From: Auxenochlorella pyrenoidosa
Lineage: Eukaryota > Chlorophyta > Trebouxiophyceae > Chlorellales > Chlorellaceae
Length of the DNA: 45,866 nucleotides
Direction of reading: 5' to 3'
Assembly: GCA_001430745.1 (NCBI GenBank)
Contig: KQ482042.1
Location: 42,441 to 88,306 of the forward strand
A model generated the notes under the pieces. The model searched no databases, had not been told where the DNA came from, and worked only from the letters and a program-made list of their open reading frames with translations. Every line of letters starts with the position of its first letter. Within the stretch, counting starts at the first letter, position 1. Shown here piece after piece: positions 13,297 to 25,600 of this stretch. The position numbers and the translations under genes are program-made.

Positions 13297-16200
13297 CTAG
13301 CAGCTGGGGCGCCTCTGTGGCGGCGGGCGGGTGATGAAATCGAGGACAGGCGCCACCGATGGGGAGCCAGCGGCATTGGTCCAGAGATTGTCGTGAAAAG
13401 CGGGGGAGCCCCCTTCAGAGAGCGCCAGGGTGCTGTTTGGGTAGCTGGCTGCGGCGGCGGGGTCGGTGACGTTTGCAAAGGTCAGTGAGTGGCAGGGGTC
13501 GGCGGCGGCCCAGCCTGCAGCACGCGCCACATCGGCGGCAATGGTGTCCACGGTCCCGTCGCCCACTGCAGCGGCGCAGGGCGGTGTACAGGTACCGGAA
13601 AGGTGTTGGCATGATGCAGGTGGCTGAAGCAGCAGAGGCATGTGTGGGCAGCAGGCGCTCTGTACGAGCCCCCCTGTGTTCCCTGAAATCTGTAGATGCC
13701 TGCACCATACACCTGACCCGCTGCACCCACAGTTGATGGCGCCAAAGCTGGCCAGCGGGTCTGCCTCGTCGAACGAGCGGAGGGGCAGCCCCTCCGCCCA
13801 GGCATCCGACACCACGTCCCCAACAGTCGGCACGCCTGCAGCGGGGGTTGGCAGGGCATCGAGCGCTGCTGCCGCGGCCGCCAGCGCAGCGCTGCAAACC
13901 CAGCAGCCCGGCGAAAGGCAGCAAACCAGGCATGCCTTCTTGCGCCGAGCAGCCCCTCCCTCACGGCACCTCGCGACCAGTCTCCTGCCAACCACTGATG
14001 CTCGCCACCAGCCGAACCCTGGCGGCTCGGCACGTGCAGCAAGAGCACAGGGACAGCCACAACTGGCACAGCGTGACCGCGGCGAGCAAGCGCTGGCAGG
14101 AAAGCACGGGGGTGCCCACCAAAGCCATACACCAGCAGCGTGTCCACTCCAGGTGGCTGCCTCCAGGTGGCCTCAGGCGCCAGGAAGGCTTGCAGCAGGT
14201 CGGCAGCGTACGACGGGTCGGCAGCTGTGTACAGGCTGCTCAGGTTGGCTGCTCGGGGGGCGATAAAGAGGGCAGGAGGTGACGGGCACAGCAAGGGGTG
14301 GCCCGCGAGCGCCTGCGCAGCTGCCCGGCCTGCCCCAGCGGCCCCGCCCCCCAGCCAGGCGGCTGCAGCTGCTCCCCATGTAGAAAGCAGCCCAAGACGA
14401 CCTACTCCAGCATTGCGGCCAGCTTGCACAGAGGCGGTCCCACCCACCTGGGAAGTACTGGGCTGGGCCACCCTCTGCAGACGTGTCGGTGGCCATGGGC
14501 TGCTGGTCGCCCCACAGGCCCGGCTGGGGTGAGCAGTAGTAGCCGATGGGGAAGGTGCTCACAGCGGGGGCCAGCTGTGGCGCAATGTTGAACCTGCCAG
14601 GGGGACGCACGCACAGCTTTGAGAGCCATGGCAGGCTGGCCTGCTCTGCGTGGAGAGCACTGCCGTGCCCAGTCCAGGTGGCAGGCGTGCGGCAGCCAGC
14701 ACACATGCTGGCTGAGTGGGGTGTGCGTGAGCGCTGGATGCCATGCCGTGGGCGGCGAAATAAGCTGGGATCCGCTTCTGCCGCTTGCGCTGCCTTTTGA
14801 CCACTTGCCCTGCCCATGCAAGCCGCCTTCACATGTTCAGGTCCAGGCCCAGCACGGTGGCCACAAAACACTGGTTCAGGCCCCCAATGGCGGGGGCAAA
14901 GCCAGCGAAACCGGCGATGTAGCGCTCGCGCCTGCGGGCGGCGGCAGCCAAAGGCCTGCTCGTAGGGGTTGCCTGCCACCAGTGCTGTTGTCTGCAGGCC
15001 AGGCATGCCCTCTCCCTGGCTTGTGCATCCCCTCGCATCAGCCCGCGGCGACCTTGCCCCTTGCACACGAGGATTCCCGGTGCGGACCATTCCTGTGTCA
15101 TGGCGTCCAGCAGCGCTTTGATCCACAGCGCACCGTTGGAGGCACCCACTAGGTAGACCTGCATGCACCCGGATGGAGCAAGAGGCTCGGCGCAGCAAAA
15201 GACTGGTCCAGGCAACCAGGGAGGGAGGCCAGGGGAGGCAGCGGCGAGGGCACATGGGCATGTGCAGGGTGCAGCGCGAGTGGTGCACCCGCCAGGCTGC
15301 CTGCACGACAAGCGCTGCATTGTTGGCAAGGCAAGCGGCTGCAGACGCAGCAGCAGCAGCACCGGCAGCCGCAAACACGCAACACACAGGGCGGCTGCAG
15401 CGGCAGCAGCAGCAGCAGCACTGGCAGCCACAGAAGCGCAGCACACAGGGCTGCTGCAGCACGGCCAGGCGGGGTCGCACTGGTTTGCCGCCGCTCATGT
15501 TGTAAAGGCGCTCAATTGCCTGGGCGGCGCGTGTGGTCCAGGGGTCGGTTTCTGCGGCGCCCGCTACCACCGTGTCGGGTGTCAATCGCCTGCGGAAGCC
15601 AGGCGGCAACCTTCATTCAAACGGGTGTGGCCTGCCCAGCCTGGATGCGCAGCCTGCCAGAATGTGGACTCAGCAGGGCAGTCGCAGCAAAGGACAGGGA
15701 CAGACCACCTGGGGTCGCATTTCTTTGCTGTTTTGGCTCCTCACCAGTCCCAGCAGGACACTTCAAAGTCAAAACTGCCGGGCGCGGTGCTGAAGCCGCG
15801 GTAGGCAAGGGCGTCATACCAGGGCTGCAGGCAGCGGCAGCAGGACCCAGCAGCAGGATCGTAGGCACCTCTCCCAGGCGGCCGCGCAGCACAGCGGGCT
15901 GCAACAGAGGCCTGACAGCCAGGCCGTGCCTGCCTCGCTCCCACGGGGAGATGGCCCGTGGAGTCTCACTGCCGCACTCCCCATGGGAGTGAGGCTATGG
16001 GGCAGTGAAGACACCCCTGGGCGACTCCCTGTGGGAGTGCGGCAGTGCCACTCCCCTGGCCAGGGCTGGCCCAAAAGCTGCGGCACACCTGTAGGTAGTC
16101 TGCTGTGCCCGCTGTGCCTGCTGTGCCCGCTGTGCCGCCCTCCAGCGACGAGCGCACCCCCGGCTGGTTGGACAGGCTGGCAGTGCCGGGCGTGTCCAGC

Positions 16201-16865
16201 CTGGACAGCACTGACAGGTACGCTGTGAGGCAGAACCTGGGGAGCAGGGGTGGGGAGAGGAACAGGATAGGAGAGGTGGGAAGCATGGCCGGGGGCCCTG
16301 CAAAGGGGGCGAGGCGCGCAGCACTTGCGGGCTGCCTCTGCAGCCTGGACGACCTTGAGGGAGGGGCGCTTGGGCTGGGGATGCAACAACTTCATCTCTG
16401 GCTGAGCTGGCATGGCTGCAGGGCCAGCGGCAAGCTTGCAAGGCGGGCGCTGGCATTGTGGCGTCGTCGTAGGGTGGCGAGTAACCGTACACCGCTGTCA
16501 GGTTGACGCCTCCCAGGCATTCCCTCTGGGGGACTGGTAGGACGAGGCAACCTCCACCTTGATCTGCAGGCAAGGGCGCATCAGTGGCACAGAGTGAGGG
16601 AGGAGACGGCTGCGGCAGTTAGCTGCAGGGCTGCAGGAAGGGCGCCTCTGGACCTGCCTTACCCCAATGCTGTTGTCCGTTCAGACATATCCCCCCCCAG
16701 TGCTGCAGAGAGGAACAGTTTGCTGCAGGCAGGCTGCACCCGGCAGTCAGAAGTTCCTGGAACCCGCAGCACGGGGTTCGGCGGGCCCTGTGCATCGCCT
16801 GCAGCTGCAGCTGCTGCTAGGAGGCTGAACATTGTGCAGGCAGCGAGGAGCCTGCCCCGTGTCAT
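13297..16865 (-). CDS. LCAT / group XV phospholipase A2-like acyltransferase, secretory
   Basis: Nine C-terminal exons are secure and in phase: 16236-16089, 15824-15745, 15589-15481, 15158-15088, 14931-14833, 14593-14448, 14248-14120, 13835-13731, 13565-13297. The ATG at 16865 begins a signal peptide (MTRGRLLAACTMFSLLAAAA) followed by NPVLRVPG. A middle exon near 16567-16450 reads CLGGVNLTAVYGYSPPYDDA. Splicing between 16865 and 16236 is unresolved. Matches to human LCAT/LPLA2 in order: WYDALAYRGF, CWDWRLTPD (for PYDWRRAP), YLVGASNGALWIKALL (nucleophile Ser in GxSxG), WRERYIAGFAGFAPAIGG, PPGVDTLLVYGFGVPT, GDGTVDT (catalytic Asp) and SPAFHDNLWTN (His). Known: the family moves acyl chains from phospholipids to sterol, diacylglycerol or water. 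The exact acceptor cannot be told. The nucleophile elbow GASNG differs from the usual AHSMG. Confidence 0.88.
15348..15459. repeat. Imperfect tandem repeat of about 56 bp in an LCAT-gene intron
   Basis: Two copies of a CAG-rich unit sharing GGCAGCC, CGC and ACACAGGG landmarks, at about 15348-15400 and 15404-15459, in the intron 15480-15159 close to its donor. No function is visible. Confidence 0.7.
15967..16047. repeat. 15-bp perfect inverted repeat (hairpin) in an LCAT-gene intron
   Basis: CACTGCCGCACTCCC at 15967-15981 pairs perfectly with GGGAGTGCGGCAGTG at 16033-16047, with a 51-base loop containing further self-complementary CACTCCC/GGGAGTG pieces. It lies in the intron between exons ending at 16089 and starting at 15824. 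Confidence 0.85.
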
Positions 16866-17352
16866 GTTCTGCGGCAGTTTGGGATCTCCAGCAAACGCTA
16901 AGGCTCAATGTGACCCAGGAGGCGAGCGGGCACTGCTGCGAGCGGCAGCGGCAGCGGCAATGCGTGTGGCTTGACGATCGCTGGGGCCGAACCCAACACC
17001 GGGACAACTCAGTTTGGCTGTTCTTTAAGCTGACGAGCCTCCAACGTACCGGTCAGCAAGGCTTCGGCTGGCTACAGAGGAGGAACAGTTCGGCTGCTTG
17101 AACAAGCCCAACTGCCAGGCTAAGCGAGCGGCAGGAGCAATCAAGGAGAGATGGCTGCGCCCTGAAGCTTTATCTACTCGCAAGCAAGCATTCCGTGACA
17201 CAGCATGTGCAGCGGTGAACGCACATGGCCCAGCTCAAGGTCAACCTCTCTTCTTGGCAGTCCTGTCCATTCATTTTCATTTTTGTTACGGAATGATTGG
17301 CAGGCTGGGAGCGCATTACTCAGGAGGGAGCGGCGGTGTTGTTCAATTGCCG
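16866..17352. other. Intergenic: LCAT-gene 5' flank and DnaJ 3' flank
   Basis: Nearly 490 bases between two minus-strand genes. No coding exon, RNA gene or clear promoter element was recognised. The 17250-17300 part is T-rich and probably belongs to the DnaJ 3' UTR; no TGTAA was found there. Confidence 0.5.
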
Positions 17353-19296
17353 TCATCCAGCGCCCCGGCGCTGCTCCCGCTGCTGCTGCTGCTGGTGCTG
17401 CAGCTCGCGGAGGCGCTGCAGCAGTCCCTCTTCCTCGCCGCCTATGTCCCGCGGCAGCTGCACGCACACCTCAAAGTGGTGCGAGCCTCGCGCGGCCTGC
17501 TGCCCGGCGCCCCCCCGGCTGCCGCTGCCGCTCCCATCGTCTCTGCCGCCCGCCTCCTGCTCCACCCCCGCAGACGCCAGCGACAGCACCGCGCCGTGCT
17601 GTGTGCCAGGCGGGATGGTGAGGCTGGCGGCCCCCCGCAGCGTCGTGACGGTGACGGTACCGCCCAGGAGCGCATCCCACAGCGGCACCAACAGCCGTGA
17701 GTGCAGGTCCAGACCGCTGCGCCACATGCCCTCCTCCTGCGCAACCTGCAAGCGGCAAGCACACAGCGCCGCCAACGCAGGGGCAGACAAATTGGGCATC
17801 AACCCTGGCTGGAGCCGGGGCAGCCAACAAGCAGCGCCGAGCAGGGGGGGGGGCAGCTGTGATGGATGAAGGACGAAGCTGCCCCACACCCAGGCAGCAG
17901 CCGCACACCCAGCAGGCAGCGACTCTCTGCTGCTGTAGTCCCTCCCCGGCCTGCCATGCACACCCGTGCCTTGCTGCCAGCATCCAGCCCAGGAGCCCAC
18001 CCACACCTGCAGTTCCAGCACAAGGCCGCCTCGAGGGCCGCCCACCCGTGCAACGTCGCCCTCCCCCGGCAGCCGCAGGCTGCCGCCGTCCTCAGCGCCC
18101 GCCGGCACGCGGACAGCCACCCGCCGCGGCTGGCGCGCCAGGCCCGCCCCTGAGCAGCAGGCGCAGGGGTGCGCGACGCTGTACCCGCGGCCCCCGCACA
18201 CCGGGCAGCAGACCGTGAACTGCACGTGCCCTGCGCACCAGCAGGCCGGGGGGCGAGGGTTCAGGGCTCTTGAGCAACACTGGCGTAGGCAGCTTGGGGT
18301 GCCGGAGAGTCGGGTGTATCCATCTCCAGCCTGCTTGTGCCGTCCGCCAGCCCCGCCGCTGCCAGCTGCAGCCGACGGCGCTCCCCACAAATGCAACCCC
18401 TTCCACGCGCTTGCCTGCCTCGTGGTTGCGCGTCTCGATGGCGCCCACCCGCTGGCGCTTTAGGATCTCGCGCCGCCCCTTGCACATGGGGCAGGGCGTG
18501 GCGGGCGTGCCGGGCGCGGCGCCGACGCCGGCGCAGGCCGCGCAGGCATCCATGGCCTGCACCTCCACCCAGCGCTCCGCCCCTAGCGCCGCTTCTCTAA
18601 AGTCCAGCGGCAGCTCAGCGTGCAGGTCGGGCGGCGGCATCTCGACAAAGCCGGCGCCCCGTGCCGCGCGGCGCGCCGGGCCGCCCGCCCGCGCGTAGCT
18701 GCTGCCTGCAGCCGAGCCCCAGCGCGCCTGGTCGTACTGCTGGCGCTGCTGGTCGTCAGACAGCACCTCAAAGGCCTGGGCGATGGCCTGCGGCAGCAGT
18801 GCAGCGATGGGCGCGAGGAGGCGGGGGTGGGGGGCAGGCAGGCAAGGAGCGAGGCCACCCTCGTGCTTGGCAAACGGCACCAGCTGCTGGATGGCACTGT
18901 CAGGTGCGAGATTGCTTCAAACACACTTTGTTTCGACCGACGCCTGGCCATGCAGCGATGTTGCTAGCACGTGCCGGCGAGCCCGACAGAGCGCACCTGG
19001 AAGCGTTCTGAGGCTGCGGGCGATGTGTTGACATCCGGGTGCCACTGCCGTGCTAAACGGCGAAAGGCACGCTTCACTTCTGCCCTTGTGGCACTGCGGG
19101 GCAGGCCCAGGACTTCATAGTGGCAGGGGCTGGATGTGCCTGAGGAGCGCACGCCATGGGTGCCGCCTGCCGCCGCCGCTGCCACCAGCGCCGCCCGTCG
19201 GCAGGTGCCAGAACGCTGCCAGCGGCTCAGACAAGCTGTGCGCTGTTCATGATGTGGCACAGTGCCGGCGGCGGGCACCCAGAGCGCGACGGGCAT
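17353..19296 (-). CDS. DnaJ/HSP40 co-chaperone with zinc finger, probably plastid
   Basis: Four in-phase exons give 429 residues: 19296-18997, 18787-18415, 18230-18007, 17745-17353. Residues 1-57 are basic, Ala/Ser-rich and lack acidic residues apart from one Glu, like a transit peptide. The J domain spans about 58-122 with HPD at 86-88 and DQQRQQYDQ at its end. Four CxxC pairs form the zinc finger: C182/C185, C199/C202, C233/C236, C247/C250; the second (CPMCKGRR) lacks the final Gly of CxxCxGxG. The C-terminal substrate-binding region includes VRVPAGAEDGGSLRLPGEGD, PLWDALLGGTVTVTTLRG and a Gln-rich tail. Known: DnaJ proteins stimulate the ATPase of Hsp70. The usual Gly/Phe-rich segment after the J domain is replaced by an Ala/Arg/Gly stretch without Phe repeats. 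Intron 2 is GC-AG (GC at 18414-18413). Divergent from the kinase gene. Confidence 0.93.
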
Positions 19297-19609
19297 ACGG
19301 CCTTGGCCGCTGATCCCTGTCCGCTGCCCCTTCGTCCGAATTCAATATGGCACGGGAGTGTCGGATTCATTGGGTTATTGGCTCTCAGACTCTCTCGAGC
19401 ATGCTGCGTGCTGCGACAGAGAGAAACTGCGAGCAGCTGCAAACAGGTCGGGCCAGGCACTTCTTGATCTGCTCGGAGCACCAGCCGAGCGTCTCGGAAC
19501 CCTGTGCCTGAAGCGGGGGCACCGGGAACTTGAACAGCAGTTCGCGTTTTGCGGCCTTGGCGATGAAGCCCTTTAACGAATAGCCCACGGATTGAATTGG
19601 CCGTCGGTC
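19297..19609. promoter_or_regulatory. Divergent DnaJ/kinase promoter region
   Basis: 313 bases between two oppositely directed start codons. Two ATTGG (inverted CCAAT) motifs lie at 19369-19373 and 19377-19381, centred in the gap. No TATA box was seen. Shared regulation is inferred from geometry. Confidence 0.4.
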
Positions 19610-22600
19610 ATGGCGGCATCGGAGGAGCGGGCCCCGCTCCAGCTGAAGCTTCAGCGGGGCCTGCTGCTGCGCCACTCGGGCGGCTGCCTGAGCCCGCGGG
19701 TGCTCGACTTTCTGTGCTTCGACACCCCGCGGTCGGTGTTGGGCGGCGAGGAGGGCGAGGCAGAGCTGCCCTTCTACCTGGCGCCGCCCGACAGCCTTGA
19801 GCAGCTCGTTGCCCAGGTGCGATGTCGTGGGGGCCAGCCTTGCAAGCTCGCTTGGCTGCTGCGCAACTCCTGCACTGCATTTATGCTGACTTCAGATTCA
19901 GACAAACGACCTTGTTTCCGCTCTGCTCCCCTGTCGCCAGGGCTCGCTGCCGTGCCCTGCGCTCTGGGTCGATGCGTCGGCGCTGGCAGGCGGCAACGGA
20001 GCGCTGAGCGTGCTATTCCGCCTGGGCGGCTTGCTGCAGTGCTGCCAGCTGCCAGGCAAGCCCATCCGTCTCCAGCCCATCAAGCAGGGCGGCGCCGGCA
20101 GCACCGGCAGCGGCTGCGGCGGTTGCAGCGGCACGCGCAGCGCCGCCAGCACCCAGCAGCAGCCGCTGCTGGCCCCTGCAGCAGCGCGTGCCTTTGTCTC
20201 TGCGCGCCGCCACACCCAGCTGTACCGTCTGGTGGAGGGCCTCTTTCCCAAGCTGGAGCAGCTGCACCAGGAGCTGACATGCAGCGGGACGGTGGAGCTG
20301 CGATGCCAGACGGCGGGCACGCGTGGCAGCAGCTGGGCGTCCCTGGGACCGCGGGCAGTGTGGGCCACACCCATGCCTCAGGTGTGTGTGGGGGGGGGGT
20401 GGGGGGGGTGGTGGGGGGGCGCCTCACCTGGGAGGGATGCCAAGTATGCAAGCGCTCACGTCACTGATGTGCTTGGTGTGCACGCGGGCCCTCTCCGGCA
20501 AGCTTGGGTCGCTGCACCTGTGCTCGAGTCAGCTGGCCTCCCCTGCAGGCCCTGCCTTGTAGGCCCTCAGCAGCGCTGCCGAGTCCCACTCTGTTCTCCT
20601 CGGCACCACAGGAGGCTGCTGCTGCTCCTGGTTTTTGGACTGCAGGGTGTGCTCCTGGAGCGGCTGAGTGAGGGTGGCGAGTCGCAATGCCTGGCCATCG
20701 CCATCGACTTTGAGCATGCTTGCCTTGTGCTGCGGCCAGGCGCAAGCAGCCTCCGCGCTGCCGCTCCCGGCACTGGCCCTGGCGACTGCCTGCGCAGCGT
20801 CAACTGCCTTGCAGAGGCTCTTGCAGTGCTGCATCGTGAGACAGGACGGCTGGGCCCGTCGCTCACGGCCTCGCCTGTCAAGCAGCCGGGCAGCGGCTGC
20901 GCAGCACCCGGCAGCCCTGCCGTGCTCCAATCGCCTGCCAAGCCGCCGCTGCCGGCTTCGCATGGCGTGGATGCGCTGCGCCTGTCGGTCGGCCTGGTGC
21001 AAGCCTGCTCCTCTGCCAAGCTGCGGGAGGGGCTGGCCATGCTGTCGGCTGCGGCAGGCAGCCAGCAGGCATCCGCCTCGGCTGTGGCGCTAGGCGCTCT
21101 CGAGGCGCTCGTCACAGCTGCCGCCACGGTGCTGCCCAGCGCTTCCATGGGGCTGGCAGAGCTCCAGCCGTCTCTCACTGTGGCAGTGACCAGCCTCCTG
21201 GATGCTGCGCCACCTGCCAGCTGTGCAGCCGGCCGGCTGGCATCAATTCTTGCAGCGGTCCTGCAGCAGAGCTGCGCCAACCCGCTGCTCTTGTGCCACC
21301 TGCTGGTGGCGCTGCTGCAGCGTGCCGATGTGCGGGCAGAGGCCATGCGGCAGGGCCTTGCAGGCCCGATAGCAGACATGTATGCGCGGCTGTCGCCAGA
21401 TGCAGCAACAGAAGCTGGGATGATGGGCGGCGGCAGCGGCAGTGCCAGTTTTGGTGCCACAACAGCGACCACTGCCACTATCAGTCAGCAACAGAAACAG
21501 CAGCAGAGCCAGCGGAGCAGCAGAGACCAGGCTGTGCTGGCACCCCTGGGCTTTGGCTCACCTCTGCTGGCAGGCCAGGCGGAGAACGCGGCGGCAGCTG
21601 GCAACAGCAAGGGGCAGGTGGCTGTCCTGGTGGCATCATTCAACGCTATGTCAGACAGCGGCTCTGACTGCTCGCCATCAGCCAGCAGGAGCGGCTCGCC
21701 CGTCAAGGTGGGCAGGGGCTCTGGGTGTGGGGTGGCTTGATGGTGCGGCCAGGCGCGTGAGACGGCCTGGGGCAGCTGTGCAGGCTCCACTTGTTGCTCT
21801 GCCAAGGGAGGATGCAGGGGCTGAGCCAAAAGCTGCGCGCTCCCCTCGCCGCCGCGTGCTTCTGCAAACCTGCAGGGGACGCATGCACGCTCGCCCTCTG
21901 CCGCGTCCAGTGGCCGCTTCTCGGTGCCGCGACTGGCGCTGCCTACTCCAGACTCCCCCACCGCACTCGTGGGCGGCCTCACGCGCTCCACGCGCCGCGT
22001 GCTGGGCGGCACGCCCGGGGGCCGCACCCGCAGCCCCAGCCCCTTTGCCAGCCCTACCCGGCGCAGCGGCACATGCGACTCTGCAGAGCCCACTGCGCTG
22101 GCGGAGCTCGCCACGCTGGCGAGCGCCCTCGGGGAGAGCCTAATGGCTGCAGACCTGCCCGCCATTGTGGCCCACAAGCGGCGCGCGGACATCCGGCTGA
22201 GCGAGGAGGAGGATGGGGTGCCTGCGGGTGAGCCTGCAGGCAGTGCACGCAGACGTTGAGACAGCACGTGCTGGGAGGATGCATGGGCAGGGAGGGCAGC
22301 CGGAGTGTTGGGCAGGGCAGGGGTGCCCCGAGCAGGCCTGGTGCAAAGGGTGCGCAGCTCTCTAAGCGCTGCCTGAACGTGCTGCTGCTGTGTGCGCAGA
22401 CCTGCTTGAGCCGCCTCCGGGCACGGCCAAGAAGGTGCTGGAGGCGCACCGCATCCTGGTCACCGCCCGGTCGCTGCGCAGCGTGGACAGCAGCGCCACC
22501 CGCACCACCGACACTGAGCAGGGGCCGTGCGATAGCGCAGCCAGCGCGCGCGCGGTGCAGGATGCCGACAAGGTCAAGTGCCTGCTGCTGCGGGCGCTTG

Positions 22601-25600
22601 TGGCGGCACTGCCGGTGCTGGACCAGCCCTCAGGTGGGGTCGGGGTTAGTGATGGCCCCTCGCGGGGGGCTTTGCTGCAGCATGGCCTGTAACCTGATGA
22701 ACAGCATGGTGCACGCACCGCACTTGCAAGCAGATCAGCCGCTTGGCGCTCATTGGGAGCGTTCTGACCTGTCCTGCCCCCCGACCTGCTGCAACTGCAG
22801 GCTGGCCAGTCAAGGACCCGTCCCCTCTGCTGGCTTCCGAGGTTGTGGGGCTGCTGGAAAAGGGCTCGCTGTCTGCAGATCAGGAGCAGCTGAAGAGTCT
22901 GGCTGTGCAGGCTTTGCTGCGACTGTCGCAGCAGCCTGTAGGCGCAGCAGGATCGGGCGGAAGCGACAGTGTCAGCAGCAGCGGCGGCACAGCTGCACAT
23001 GCTTTGATAGCAGCTGTTGGGCAGCGGGTGAATTTCCTCGCCGCCGCCTCCCAGCCAGAAAGCGAGGGCAGGGCAACACTGCTGGCAGCACTGCAGCTCC
23101 TGACCGAGTACGCTAATGCAGCAGCGCATCCATCGGCGGCAGCACAGCTCGTCAAGCACTGCCTGCCCGGCCTGCAGGCGCTCACGGGCGTGCTGCAGGC
23201 AAGCGGCCTGGATGCAGCCTGCTGGAGCTCGCACACCTGGCAGCTGCTGCACGCCGTGGTGCTGCTGGCAGCGGCGGCCTGCCGCAGGTGTGAGGATGCA
23301 GAGGCGGGGCGTGGCCTGCTGGCCCTGCTGGTGGGTGACCAGCAGGTCGCGGCGCTGCTTGCCAGCGCGGGCAGCCACGTGCTGCTGCAGCCAGAGCAGG
23401 CGCGTGGCAGCACCCTGGCGCAGCGCAGCCGCGCAGCGGCGCTGCAGCGTGACCTGCTGCAGTTGTTTGCTGCGCTGGCGGGGCTGGCGGGGCGGCAGCC
23501 GCCCTGCGTGCAGGGGCCGCACCACCCGCGGGAGTCTGAGGGCCGGGCTGTTTCTCGCGTCAGCATGGCGTCTTCTGGGCTGGAGGGCGGCAGCACAAGC
23601 CGGGGCGGACCGCCTGGCCCCGGGCAGGACCTGCTGCTGGGTGAGGAGTATGAACCGGGCAGCTCATGGCCACAAGGCATGCATCTTTGCCCAGCTGCCA
23701 TGCTGCGGGGCTGTCCAAGACTCTAATCTCTATTGGTTCTAGCCTGCGTCGCTTTGCTGCAGCTGCTCGCCCCCACCGCCATGCTCCTTGCTTGACCCGC
23801 AGGCCTCAGCGCACACCGCGGCCTCACCAGGCGCCATGCCCTACAGTTCTTCAGCTTCCTGGTCAGCCCGCACTCCGGCCTGGTGCAGCGCGTGCTCGAT
23901 CATGAGCCCAACGGCAGCACTGACAGAGACGGCGGCAGAGCAAGGGCTGAAACGAGGGGGGCCCCGCTGGCCGGCCCTGGCACCCCTGCATCGACGGCTC
24001 ACGTGCGGCTGCGGCAGGGCCTGCTGGAGCTGCTGCGCGCAGTGTTTTCCGCACCCGGCAGCCCTTTCGCAGCCGACAAGTTCGTCTCGGGTGAGGGCGC
24101 TCACAGTGGGGGTCGGTTCCTGCCTGGGTCCCGCGTCTGCTGGCGCAGCTGGGCGTGCCTGCCGCGTATCTGCTGCGTGCAACGCCCCTGCAACACGCCT
24201 CCCTGCAGCGCCGTCAAGCCGTCCGAATTCCTTTGCCGGTGCCCCCGCCCGTTCCCATCGACACCCACCCCACCCCACCCCCCTCCCGCAGACTTTTACG
24301 TGCGCTTCCACTTTGTCCAGTTCCTCAAGATGTACCACAACCCGCACCGCGACCACCAGGCCCTCTTCCTGTGCCGCCAGCACATGGACATCCTGCTGGT
24401 GCTGGCAGCCAACAAGAGCCCCCACATCCGGCACCGCTTCCACCAGCTGTCGGGTGGGTGGGCGGCACCAACGCATACCCCTTGCAGGGTTGGAGAGGTG
24501 GGAAACTGCCTGGGTGCGCTGGTTGTCGTAAGCTGCTCGCCGCCTCTGACTGTTGACGCGCCTGCCGAGCCTGCATGCTCCCTGCTCGACCGGCTGTCTG
24601 CAGTGCTCGACTTCTTTGTGCGCGAGCTGAGCCTGGAGTTTGAGGCAAAGCAGCCGGCCCGCGGCCGCATGCACCGCCTGAGCAGCGGCGGCAGCCAGCT
24701 GGAACACCGCCGCACCTCGGGCGGCTCTACCCCCGGTGGCCTGGAGTCTGGCACTGCCTCGCCCGCCATGTCCCTGCGGCTGCCCCGGGCGCACGAGCCC
24801 GAGGCCCATGCGTCGCCGGCTGCAGCCGTGCCTCTGCTGCGCCTGCCCTCCCGCAGCAGCGCCGGCCTTGGCGCTGCGGGCGAGGCCCACGGCGGCTCCT
24901 CCTCGCCGGGGCTGCAGCTGCCGGCCGGCAGGGGCGCCGTGCCGCGGCTCAACCTGGGCGGCGCCGCACCCGCCCTGCCCAGCCCGGGCGGCCAGANNNN
25001 NNNNNNNNNNNNNNNNNNNNNNNNNNNNNNNNNNNNNNNNNNNNNNNNNNNNNNNNNNNNNNNNNNNNNNNNNNNNNNNNNNNNNNNNNNNNNNNNNNNN
25101 NNNNNNNNNNNNNNNNNNNNNNNNNNNNNNNNNNNNNNNNNNNNNNNNNNNNNNNNNNNNNNNNNNNNNNNNNNNNNNNNNNNNNNNNNNNNNNNNNNNN
25201 NNNNNNNNNNNNNNNNNNNNNNNNNNNNNNNNNNNNNNNNNNNNNNNNNNNNNNNNNNNNNNNNNNNNNNNNNNNNNNNNNNNNNNNNNNNNNNNNNNNN
25301 NNNNNNNNNNNNNNNNNNNNNNNNNNNNNNNNNNNNNNNNNNNNNNNNNNNNNNNNNNNNNNNNNNNNNNNNNNNNNNNNNNNNNNNNNNNNNNNNNNNN
25401 NNNNNNNNNNNNNNNNNNNNNNNNNNNNNNNNNNNNNNNNNNNNNNNNNNNNNNNNNNNNNNNNNNNNNNNNNNNNNNNNNNNNNNNNNNNNNNNNNNNN
25501 NNNNNNNNNNNNNNNNNNNNNNNNNNNNNNNNNNNNNNNNNNNNNNNNNNNNNNNNNNNNNNNNNNNNNNNNNNNNNNNNNNNNNNNNNNNNNNNNNNNN

